From JBNJGT01 sp046496745 (GTDB lineage: Archaea; Nanobdellota; Nanobdellia; Woesearchaeales; JACJVW01), in NCBI GenBank assembly GCA_046496745.1, contig JAWOGQ010000032.1:1-34651 (forward strand): a DNA stretch of 34,651 nt, given 5' to 3'. Of this stretch, positions 14,106-20,860 are shown piece after piece. The notes under the pieces were generated by a model, which worked only from the letters and a program-made list of their open reading frames with translations, searched no databases and was not told where the DNA came from. Position 1 is the stretch's first letter. Every line of letters starts with the position of its first letter. The position numbers and the translations under genes were made by a program.

Positions 14106-16739
14106 ATGGATCTCATAAATGTAGCACGGAAATGGCAAGAGCGCTGGGAAAAAGATTCAATATTCAAGGTAACAATTTCTGATAAACCAAAATACTATTG
14201 CCTGGAGATGTACCCTTATCCTTCAGGAAAACTTCACATGGGGCATGTGCGTAATTATTCTATAGGTGATTGTTTCGCGCGCTTCAAGCGCATGAAGGGT
14301 TTCAATGTATTGTATCCTATGGGATATGACTCATTCGGGCTCCCTGCGGAAAATGCAGCGATAAAGAATAATTCACATCCAAGGCCGTGGACGGAGAAGA
14401 CCTCTAAGGATATGATGGAGCAGCAAAAAAGGATGGGCCTCTCATATGACTGGGACCGGATGGTCACGAGTATTGATCCTGAATATCATAAATGGAACCA
14501 GTGGTTATTCATCCAGCTCTATAAGAAAGGGCTTGCTTACAGGAAAAAGGCACCTATCAACTGGTGCCCTAAGTGCGATACTGTTCTTGCGAACGAGCAG
14601 GTAGAGGACGGTAAATGCTGGAGATGTGATTCAGAGGTGGAAGAACGTCATCTTGAGCAATGGTTCCTTAAGATAACTGATTATGCCGAAGAATTGCTGC
14701 GTGATATTGATACCCTGGAGGGATGGCCTGAGAAAGTAAAGACGATGCAAAGGAACTGGATCGGAAAGAGCCATGGTACCAGTATCAATTTTGACATTGT
14801 TGATGTGGATGGAAATAAGATAGATTCTGTATCCACTTTCACTACGAGACCTGATACCCTGTATGGTGTCACATTCCTGGCTCTTGCACTTGATTTTCCC
14901 AGGATAAAGGAATGGAACAATTCTGAAGCAGTCCAGGATTTTATCAAGGAGCAGAAGAAAAGGAGCACTTACGAGCGGACAAGCGCGAAGGACAAGAAAG
15001 GGATCTTTCTTGGGGTCTATGCTATAAATCCTGTGACAGAAGAGAAATGTCCTGTCTATGTGACAGATTACGCTTTGATGGAGTACGGAACAGGTGCTGT
15101 CATGGGTGTGCCTGCACATGATCAAAGGGACTTTGAATTTGCAAAGAAGCATGATCTTCCTATAAGGATTGTTGTTCAGCCAGAGGAAGAATCCCTTGAG
15201 GAGGCTTATGTGGGAGATGGGCCTCTTGTGAATTCAGGAGAATTTGACGGGATGAACAATCGCGAGGCAATAGAGGCGATTTCTGAGCATCTTGAGGAAA
15301 AGGGCCTGGGTGAAAGGACAGTCCAGTACAAGTTACGTGACTGGCTTATCTCCAGGCAAAGATACTGGGGAACACCTATCCCTTTCGTATATTGCGATTC
15401 CTGTGGTCTTGTGCCTGATGAGAACCTTCCGGTAGAACTTCCGGAGGATGTAAAATTTACAGGGGAGGGTAATCCACTTGCTACAAGCCCAACATTCATG
15501 AATGCTGCCTGTCCTAATTGCGGGGGTAAGGCTCGCAGGGAAACAGATACGATGGATACTTTCATTGATAGCTCATGGTATTATTTCCGTTTCACGTCTC
15601 CTGGTGCGCAGGAGATGGTGGACAAGGAATCTGCGGATTACTGGATGCCTGTTGACCAGTATATAGGTGGGGTTGAGCATGCCATATTGCACCTGTTATA
15701 TGCAAGGTTCATAACCAAGTGCATGAGAGATCTTGGTCTTACTACAATCTCTGAGCCTTTCAAGCGCTTGCTTACTCAGGGGATGGTCCTGATGGATGGT
15801 GCTAAGATGAGCAAGTCACTGGGAAACGTGGTTGACCCAGAGGAATACCTTGCAAGATTCGGGCCTGATACGTGCAGGGTTTTCATCCTGTTTGCGGCAC
15901 TTCCTGAAAAGGAGCTTGACTGGAATGATAAGGGCGTTGAAGCTGCCCACAGGTTCCTGCAAAGAGTCATACGTCTTTCTGAAGAACCTGTGTATCATGA
16001 GGAAAGGACTGCTGATGACCATTATATACAGAGCATATTGAACCGGACCATAGCAAAAGTTACTGAATATATAGAGGATTTCAAGCTTAGCCTTGCTTTG
16101 GGTTCATTGATGGAGCTTGTTACAGAATTCACGAAGTACCGGGAAGGTTCGGTGAATAAGGATCTTTACTGGGAAGGTTTTGCAACCCTTATCCGTCTGC
16201 TTTCACCTTTCGCGCCACATGTGTGCGAAGAACTGAACGAGCAGATTGGAGGAGAGGGTTATATCTCAATGTCTGATTGGCCGAAGGTTGAGGAAAGCAG
16301 GATCGATCCTGTGGCAGAAGAGAAAGTGAAGCTGGCACGAACAGTCATGGCAGACATCTCTTCTGTGCTTGAGCTTGCAAAGCTGGATACACCTCAGGAG
16401 ATAATCCTTATTGTCAGTCCGGAATGGAAGTACGATCTTTTTGATAATGTGCGCATTGCCCTGGGTGAGACGCATAATGCGTCTGAGATCATGAAAAAGG
16501 TCATGATACCTGAATACGGCAAGGAGGTCGCAAAGATTGTTCCAAGGCTTGTCAAGGATCCAAGCAAGATCCCTGAAGTCGTCCTGGACCAGGCAAGCGA
16601 GGAAGAGATACTCATGACTCTTGTCCCGAGGATCACTTCACAATACAAAGCTAATGTTCAGGTGATAAGGGCAGAGGATTCCGGGGAGAACAAGGCAGGC
16701 CAGGCCCAACCTGGAAAACCAGCAATAATCGTCAAGTGA
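14106..16739 (+). CDS. leuS: Leucyl-tRNA synthetase, bacterial type
   Basis: An 877-residue class I synthetase that charges tRNA-Leu. The HIGH motif is HMGH at residues 44-47 within YPYPSGKLHMGHVRNYSIGD. The KMSKS motif is intact at 567-571. A zinc-knuckle region (NWCPKCDTVLANEQ...CWRC) precedes the CP1 editing domain (TTFTTRPDTLYGVTF and GTGAVMGVPAHDQRDFEFA). A second Cys cluster (YCDSCG...CPNCGGKARRETDTMDTF) follows. The wording around HMGH, the DSFGLPAENAA block and the single-chain layout belong to the bacterial LeuRS clade, not the longer archaeal/eukaryotic one. This implies replacement of the archaeal gene by horizontal transfer. The C-terminus has a low-complexity tail (GENKAGQAQPGKP). 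tRNA-Asn follows in the opposite direction. Confidence 0.96.
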   Translation: MDLINVARKWQERWEKDSIFKVTISDKPKYYCLEMYPYPSGKLHMGHVRNYSIGDCFARFKRMKGFNVLYPMGYDSFGLPAENAAIKNNSHPRPWTEKTSKDMMEQQKRMGLSYDWDRMVTSIDPEYHKWNQWLFIQLYKKGLAYRKKAPINWCPKCDTVLANEQVEDGKCWRCDSEVEERHLEQWFLKITDYAEELLRDIDTLEGWPEKVKTMQRNWIGKSHGTSINFDIVDVDGNKIDSVSTFTTRPDTLYGVTFLALALDFPRIKEWNNSEAVQDFIKEQKKRSTYERTSAKDKKGIFLGVYAINPVTEEKCPVYVTDYALMEYGTGAVMGVPAHDQRDFEFAKKHDLPIRIVVQPEEESLEEAYVGDGPLVNSGEFDGMNNREAIEAISEHLEEKGLGERTVQYKLRDWLISRQRYWGTPIPFVYCDSCGLVPDENLPVELPEDVKFTGEGNPLATSPTFMNAACPNCGGKARRETDTMDTFIDSSWYYFRFTSPGAQEMVDKESADYWMPVDQYIGGVEHAILHLLYARFITKCMRDLGLTTISEPFKRLLTQGMVLMDGAKMSKSLGNVVDPEEYLARFGPDTCRVFILFAALPEKELDWNDKGVEAAHRFLQRVIRLSEEPVYHEERTADDHYIQSILNRTIAKVTEYIEDFKLSLALGSLMELVTEFTKYREGSVNKDLYWEGFATLIRLLSPFAPHVCEELNEQIGGEGYISMSDWPKVEESRIDPVAEEKVKLARTVMADISSVLELAKLDTPQEIILIVSPEWKYDLFDNVRIALGETHNASEIMKKVMIPEYGKEVAKIVPRLVKDPSKIPEVVLDQASEEEILMTLVPRITSQYKANVQVIRAEDSGENKAGQAQPGKPAIIVK

Positions 16740-16758
16740 TTATTTTGTTAGAAAAGAG

Positions 16759-16831
16759 CGCCTCTGGGCAGACTCGAACTGCCGACCTCGCGGTTAACAG
16801 CCGCGCGCTCCACCTACTAAGCTACAGAGGC
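16759..16831 (-). tRNA. tRNA-Asn (anticodon GTT)
   Basis: The minus strand gives acceptor arms GCCTCTG/CAGAGGC with discriminator G. The anticodon stem CGCGG/CCGCG holds loop CTGTTAA, and the T-arm is GGCAG TTCGAGT CTGCC. There is no intron, CCA is not encoded, and the length of 73 is normal. A TATA box, TTTTATAAAG on the plus strand at 16856-16865, lies 25-34 bases upstream of the 5' end. Confidence 0.96.
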
Positions 16832-16914
16832 ATTGGATTTTTGGAGTTTCATTTGTTTTATAAAGCTTTCGTCTTGTTTCTGAATCACTGCATTTGAGTT
16901 CTTTTAATCCTTTT

Positions 16915-17175
16915 TTAAAGGGGTGTGGGGTTATCTTTGTTGTTAGAATTTATTTTGTATACCAATGTGTTTGGTCTGACAGGGGCTTTCCTGAGTACAC
17001 CTATAGCATCGCCGGCGCTTGCTGATTCGACCTCTTGCCGATCTTTTTGCATGCTTTCCACAGGTTCTTCATTTTCCTCTATCCTAAGGATATCTCCTTT
17101 CTTGAGAGGTGCGATCAGTTCTATTATCGCTATCCTATCGTTCCTGGTGGTCTCGATTACGCGTCCGATCTCCAT
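16915..17175 (-). CDS. EF-Tu domain 2-like beta-barrel protein
   Basis: An 86-residue small cytoplasmic protein. The order IGRVIETTRNDRIAIIELIA, LKKGDILRI, SMQKDRQEVESASAGDAIGV and RPNTLVYKI is that of a stand-alone domain-2-type beta-barrel of translational GTPases (EF-Tu/IF2). Such proteins are often annotated in archaea as translation elongation factor-like protein. No GTPase domain is attached. It is divergent from the prepilin peptidase gene with only 41 bases between the starts. A binding partner, possibly RNA or ribosome, is inference. Confidence 0.75.
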   Translation of the reverse strand: MEIGRVIETTRNDRIAIIELIAPLKKGDILRIEENEEPVESMQKDRQEVESASAGDAIGVLRKAPVRPNTLVYKINSNNKDNPTPL

Positions 17176-17186
17176 CTTCCAAAACC

Positions 17187-17194
17187 TTTATATT
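17187..17194 (+). promoter_or_regulatory. TATA box of the prepilin peptidase gene
   Basis: TTTATATT lies 23-30 bases before ATG 17217. It supports that start rather than the far upstream in-frame starts, which would run through the divergent gene. Confidence 0.55.
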
Positions 17195-17216
17195 CAAGGG
17201 TGGTTTGTTTGTATTT

Positions 17217-18245
17217 ATGTATTTAATCCTTATAATTCTGCTGGGGCTGTTGACAAGCTATACAGATATACGTTATGGGAAGATAAAAAACATTGTTCTT
17301 ATACTCTTTTTTGTGGCTGGATTAATCCTCAATCTTCAGTTGTCTTTTTCTTTTCTGTTGTCAGTCCTGATCTCTATAGTCATTGGTTATCTCTTGTGGG
17401 ACCTGGGTTTCTGGACCGCTGCAGACGGTAAGCTTTTCACTGTCTTCTCTGTCCTGGTTCCTTTGGGTCTCTATGCTGCTCATAGCCGTTATGCATTCTC
17501 TTCCTCAGTCAATATACTTATCAATACGTTTGTCCCTATGTTTGCATTCTTCCTTTTGTATTCCATCTCAAAGACACCTCTACTACAGATGAAGGTTATT
17601 GCAAAAAGGGTATTTGCACCAGGCCATTTGCTTAATATTTTCCTGAGTATCTTTGTCTTTGCTCTTGCTTCTGATCTCCTGCATTCTTATATCGGGATAA
17701 CCCTGGATTATTTTATCTCTCTTGTAGTTCTTTTTGTTATGTATTCTTTTGTGATGTGGCTTCCTTTTTCCAGAAAACAGAAGTTAGCTGGTCTTGTGGT
17801 GTTCCTGGCCCTTTCCTTGTTTACTATATCTATAATGGAATTTCTGGTATCGGTGTTTCTCTTTTTTGCTGCATTTGTCATATTCAGGGCTTTTGCGCTG
17901 GAGATGGGGTTCGACCACCTGACTGTGCCTGTGAGGATAGATGAACTCAGGCCGGGGATGGTGCTTGCTGACACTTTCTATGCTCACAAGGAAACAGTTG
18001 TTAAGCGAAGGGCTCTGTTCACTAGTTTCTTCTCTTATCTAAGGGAGAGGGGGCAGGAAAAATTCATAGACCCTTCATCTGAGGGTATCAAAAAAAAGGA
18101 CATACGAAAGCTCAAGGATCTTGCGAAAAAACATCCTACGCTGACTCATGTGAGGGTGCACCAGACAATACCTTTTGCACCTTTCCTTTTTGCAGGGGTG
18201 CTTCTTACAGTCTTTTTTGAAGGGAGTATGCTTGCTTTCCTTTGA
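17217..18245 (+). CDS. Prepilin/preflagellin peptidase (A24 family, FlaK/PibD-like)
   Basis: A 342-residue membrane aspartyl protease that likely removes class III signal peptides from the archaellin encoded just downstream. The two catalytic aspartates fit D17 in SYTDIRYGKIKN and D70 in GFWTAADGKLF. These are the usual first-loop and GxxxAD-K motifs of archaeal A24B peptidases. About six helices span residues 1-230. A soluble cytoplasmic domain follows (DHLTVPVRIDELRPGMVLAD to about 320), and a final helix (FAPFLFAGVLLTVFF) closes the protein. This C-terminal soluble insertion makes it longer than FlaK (about 230 residues). The ATG at 17217 is leaderless with a TATA box about 25 bases upstream. 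Confidence 0.85.
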   Translation: MYLILIILLGLLTSYTDIRYGKIKNIVLILFFVAGLILNLQLSFSFLLSVLISIVIGYLLWDLGFWTAADGKLFTVFSVLVPLGLYAAHSRYAFSSSVNILINTFVPMFAFFLLYSISKTPLLQMKVIAKRVFAPGHLLNIFLSIFVFALASDLLHSYIGITLDYFISLVVLFVMYSFVMWLPFSRKQKLAGLVVFLALSLFTISIMEFLVSVFLFFAAFVIFRAFALEMGFDHLTVPVRIDELRPGMVLADTFYAHKETVVKRRALFTSFFSYLRERGQEKFIDPSSEGIKKKDIRKLKDLAKKHPTLTHVRVHQTIPFAPFLFAGVLLTVFFEGSMLAFL

Positions 18246-18386
18246 GAATCATTAATGTGTTTTATTAGCAAATTTTGATTACGTTTTTATTTTTTTATCA
18301 GAGATTGCATGAAACAATTATGGAAAACGCAAGTTTTATAAAGTACTATATTCAAGTAGTTCTGTAGGGTATTGGGAGGTGACATT
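18246..18386 (+). promoter_or_regulatory. Archaellin promoter and leader
   Basis: TTTTATAAA at 18334-18342 is the TATA box. Transcription should start near 18368. The short leader ends in a perfect Shine-Dalgarno GGAGGTGA (18375-18382), four bases before the ATG. Together they look like a strong promoter for an abundant structural protein. The first part of the gap is plain AT-rich sequence. Confidence 0.7.
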
Positions 18387-18983
18387 ATGTTTACTAATAA
18401 AGGTGAAATGGGTATAGGTACTCTGATAATATTTATAGCATTACTACTAGTTGCAGCAGTTGCAGCAGGCGTACTTATACAGACATCAGGTTCTCTTCAG
18501 GAGAAAGCATTGACAACGGGCGATCAGGCTAAAAGCCAGATTGCAACTAACGCGAAAGTTGTGGAAGTCTCTGCAACGGATGGCAGGCAAGGCGGACTGC
18601 GATATTTCACACAGATCGTGAAACTTGCTCCTGGTTCTGAATCAATCAAGCTTGATCAGACAATCATCACGTTCAACACATTTGATAAGACCGCAACACT
18701 GCAGTATGTGAACGGAACAGCTGAGAATAATTGTTCAACCGGGTATTGCACTGTGAATGGGACAGGAAATTATACTGTCGAATACTTGCAGACCGGGTCA
18801 AATCATGTGCCAGGAAATCTTCAAAGGGGAGATGTGATCAAGATCTATTACGAGGCACCAAAGAATGTCACTGAATCAGAAGAGGTCAGGATCAATTTGA
18901 TTCCTAAAATCGGGACTTCAACTCTGACCAAGTTCGTGACTCCAGAAGTGATCTCAACAGAAAGGGTATATCTGTACCCATAA
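18387..18983 (+). CDS. arlB: Archaellin (filament subunit precursor)
   Basis: A 198-residue precursor. The class III signal peptide MFTNKG is cut before EMGIGTLIIFIALLLVAAVA. This gives the long hydrophobic N-terminal helix that packs into the filament core, ending in ...LIQTSGSLQEKA. The rest is the surface beta-domain, with several N-glycosylation sequons (NGT, NCS, NGT, NYT, NVT) and a Cys pair (NNCSTGYCTVNG). It is the only archaellin in the window, with ArlHIJ about 5 kb upstream and the peptidase adjacent. ATG 18387 is fixed by the GGAGGTGA ribosome-binding site and by the short pre-sequence; an in-frame TTG at 18372 would lie before the SD. It could instead be a related pilin, but the GIGTLIIFIA block is archaellin-like. 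Confidence 0.9.
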   Translation: MFTNKGEMGIGTLIIFIALLLVAAVAAGVLIQTSGSLQEKALTTGDQAKSQIATNAKVVEVSATDGRQGGLRYFTQIVKLAPGSESIKLDQTIITFNTFDKTATLQYVNGTAENNCSTGYCTVNGTGNYTVEYLQTGSNHVPGNLQRGDVIKIYYEAPKNVTESEEVRINLIPKIGTSTLTKFVTPEVISTERVYLYP

Positions 18984-18996
18984 AAGAGGTGTAATA

Positions 18997-19203
18997 ATGA
19001 CGCGTGTTCATTCGCATGTACTGGAGAAAGTAATCAGTCTGGTAATGTTCCTGTTCGGGCTTGGCGCAGTCTGGATCTTTGCGACTGCCTGGACGAAGGG
19101 CATGGATCCAGGAGAGCTTGCAATCATTGAGATCCTTTTGATCATAGTGCTTGCGATCCTTGCACAGACTGTTATCCTTATCAGGATATACGACAAGAAA
19201 TAA
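18997..19203 (+). CDS. Small two-helix membrane protein downstream of archaellin
   Basis: A 68-residue protein, not recognised. Two hydrophobic helices (residues about 11-31, ISLVMFLFGLGAVWIFATAW, and 40-62, ELAIIEILLIIVLAILAQTV) are joined by a short TKGMDPG turn and end in the basic tail RIYDKK. It follows the archaellin stop by 13 bases with its own SD, AGAGGTG, 7-8 bases before the ATG. It is therefore most likely cotranscribed with archaellin. A role as an archaellum accessory or as a membrane protein of the filament base is inference from position alone. Confidence 0.65.
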   Translation: MTRVHSHVLEKVISLVMFLFGLGAVWIFATAWTKGMDPGELAIIEILLIIVLAILAQTVILIRIYDKK

Positions 19204-19234
19204 TTTTTTTTTATAATTAATAAAGAAAAAAAAT
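19204..19234. terminator. Bidirectional oligo-T terminator
   Basis: Between the convergent genes the plus strand has a run of eight T after the stop codon, and further on a run of eight A, which is T8 on the minus strand. Archaeal RNA polymerase terminates at oligo-T on the non-template strand. This 31-base region can therefore stop both the archaellin transcript and the 19241-19933 transcript. Confidence 0.6.
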
Positions 19235-19240
19235 TCTGAT

Positions 19241-19933
19241 TTATATCTCTACAAACACATAGTAGTCTCTTGTTCCTGCATCGCTTGTTGGAACCATGAC
19301 CTGGTAGTTTGCAGCAGCTCCGTTGAATGCATCAGTTCCCTGGCCGATAATTCCTGCATAGATCTTGTTGTCGTTGTTATCCCACAAGAGCATTGAGTTC
19401 CATGCATCGGTTTCGTCTGACTGTTTTGTCACAGCGGTGAAGGTATTGTCTGCAGTTACGCTGAATACGTCAGAGTTTATTGCTGGGTGTGTTCCTGTTA
19501 CGAAAGTGGAGGTCACGTTGTCGCTTCCTGATAGGGAAAGTGCTGTGTCTTCTTGTTCTGTTCTTTCAGGCATTGATGTACCTCCTGAGACAGATGCCCA
19601 GTCAATGGTTGTTGCGTTTGCGAAGTATATGTTTCCGCTTGTTGCATTTTCAATTGTTGTCCAGTTGTAAGCGGTTGCTCCTGCACCATCCTGGAGGGTG
19701 AAGGATGCTTTTACAGTTCCGTAGTAGATCTGCCAGTTGTCTGTCTGACTGTCCTGGGTTGCGTTGAGTTCAGTGTAGTATCCGCCGTCTGCTGTTGTAC
19801 TTGTTGCTGCAACTGTGGGTTCGGAGTTGTCACCTGTCCCTTCGCTGATTGAAGCTCCGTTCGGGTCTGCGTAGATGCAGCTTGCAAAGAGCGTCAGTAC
19901 AACGCATGCGATTAGCAATGGTTTATATCTCAT
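19241..19933 (-). CDS. Secreted Thr/Ser/Asn-rich protein of unknown function
   Basis: A 230-residue protein, not recognised. The signal peptide (MRYKPLLIACVVLTLFASCIYA) precedes ADPNGASISEG, with probable Sec cleavage after YA. The mature part is acidic and rich in T, S, N, D and Y, with sequons NAT, NWT, NAT, NAT and NVT. No transmembrane anchor or Cys is seen in the mature chain. The ending DYYVFVEI is a plausible last beta strand. It has a strong SD, GAGGTGA (minus strand, about 19938-19944), a roughly 45-base leader and a strong TATA box at 20001-20012, all signs of high expression. By analogy it could be a pilin-associated or S-layer-like surface component; this is not shown by homology. 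Confidence 0.75.
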   Translation of the reverse strand: MRYKPLLIACVVLTLFASCIYADPNGASISEGTGDNSEPTVAATSTTADGGYYTELNATQDSQTDNWQIYYGTVKASFTLQDGAGATAYNWTTIENATSGNIYFANATTIDWASVSGGTSMPERTEQEDTALSLSGSDNVTSTFVTGTHPAINSDVFSVTADNTFTAVTKQSDETDAWNSMLLWDNNDNKIYAGIIGQGTDAFNGAAANYQVMVPTSDAGTRDYYVFVEI

Positions 19934-20293
19934 TTTTTCACCTCTAGTTAGTATGCCTATAGCTCTTTTAAGCTTTTAATCTACCTTTATGTATACTAAT
20001 ATATAAATATTTTGGTTTTGGGTACTAGGATTGATAAATTATATAGCTCCTGAGTCTGGATTCTGAATTTGGTTGTTTTTCTTTCTTCGACGGGGTTTTA
20101 TTTTTTCTTATTCTGTATAATTTCAGGAAATCTATTATTTTTTTCTTTTTTTTATTTTTTCAGGAAATATTATTGTGTTTCTCCCCGGTAAAATTTTTTT
20201 ATAATTTTCACTTGTTTCTTATGGCTTTAAATATATTTTAGAAAGTTATATAAAGGTGTTTTCTCATTTTTAATAAAACAGGACGGGACCATC
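19934..20293. other. T-rich divergent intergenic region with two promoters
   Basis: This 360-base gap holds the minus-strand promoter of the secreted protein (AAATATTTATAT, 20001-20012, with SD GAGGTGA next to the start). It also holds the plus-strand promoter of the integrase-like gene (TTATATAAA, 20246-20254). The middle is extremely T-rich and contains the 11-bp direct repeat TTTCAGGAAAT at 20121-20131 and 20158-20168. No ORF or RNA gene was seen. Confidence 0.6.
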
Positions 20294-20860
20294 TTGGAAC
20301 AGCAAAAAGAGTTAACATATTTGAATCCTTCTGAGGTCAGCACTTTATTAGATGGCATCCCGCGTACTCGTGACAAGGTTCTTTTGTCTTTGCTCTATGA
20401 GCTTGGCTGCAGTTTAAGGGAGCTTGTTAATATCCGTGTCCGGGATGTTTCCTTTGAGGAGCATGGCATTGCAATCCCTGGTTCTCATACAAAAAGGTGC
20501 GAGCGGTTCTGCCTTGTCTCTTCAAGGACCCTTGATCTTTTGCGAAGCTATCTTGACGAGGAGAATCTTCTTAAAAAGAGGCTTTCCTATATATTCTCGT
20601 CAAGCCATGGCGGCCATATGACTGTAAGAAGGATAACCCAGCTTATCCATAATATCCTGAACGATGCTGGTTTCGAAGACAGGGCAAACCCGCAGGTACT
20701 CAAGTATTCACATATAATAAACGCTTACCAGGCAAATGTGCCTATTTCAGCAATCCAGAAGCAAGTTGGACTTACAAAGCACCGGCTCGTATCAATCCTT
20801 CTTGAGGTTGATACTGAAGCGGGTATCGAGCATTACGAGAAATTTCTGGCGCATGAGTAA
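20294..20860 (+). CDS. Degenerate tyrosine recombinase/integrase-fold protein (pseudo-integrase)
   Basis: A 188-residue protein that aligns by eye with the catalytic domain of XerC/D-type recombinases. RDKVLLSLLYELGCSLRELV corresponds to the block with Arg I. VLKYSHIINAYQANVP corresponds to HxLRH...A, and ISAIQKQVGLTKHRLVSI to IQxLLGHxxxxTTxxY. The key residues differ: Arg I position is Ser, the HxLR is QVLK, the GH His is Leu, and no nucleophilic Tyr is evident. The N-terminal core-binding domain is absent. It is probably a catalytically dead DNA-binding derivative. The only plausible start is TTG 20294, after a TATA box at 20246-20254. The reading frame is open and undamaged, so it is not a decayed gene. 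Its end overlaps the giant surface-protein gene by 8 bases. Confidence 0.7.
   Translation: MEQQKELTYLNPSEVSTLLDGIPRTRDKVLLSLLYELGCSLRELVNIRVRDVSFEEHGIAIPGSHTKRCERFCLVSSRTLDLLRSYLDEENLLKKRLSYIFSSSHGGHMTVRRITQLIHNILNDAGFEDRANPQVLKYSHIINAYQANVPISAIQKQVGLTKHRLVSILLEVDTEAGIEHYEKFLAHE

Noticed and set aside
14631..15152. Long antisense open frame within leuS
   Set aside because: It is a shadow of the LeuRS coding frame, without promoter, SD or recognisable protein features.
17109..17216. Upstream start for the prepilin peptidase
   Set aside because: The extension overlaps the divergent EF-like gene, is basic and non-hydrophobic, and precedes the TATA box at 17187-17194.
20736..20852. In-frame N-terminal extension of the giant protein
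   Set aside because: It lies wholly inside the integrase-like gene, has no hydrophobic signal, and would bury the clear signal peptide that begins at 20853.
20294..20860. Calling this gene an active XerA-type recombinase
   Set aside because: None of the catalytic residues is visible at its expected position and the core-binding domain is absent, so I call it degenerate.
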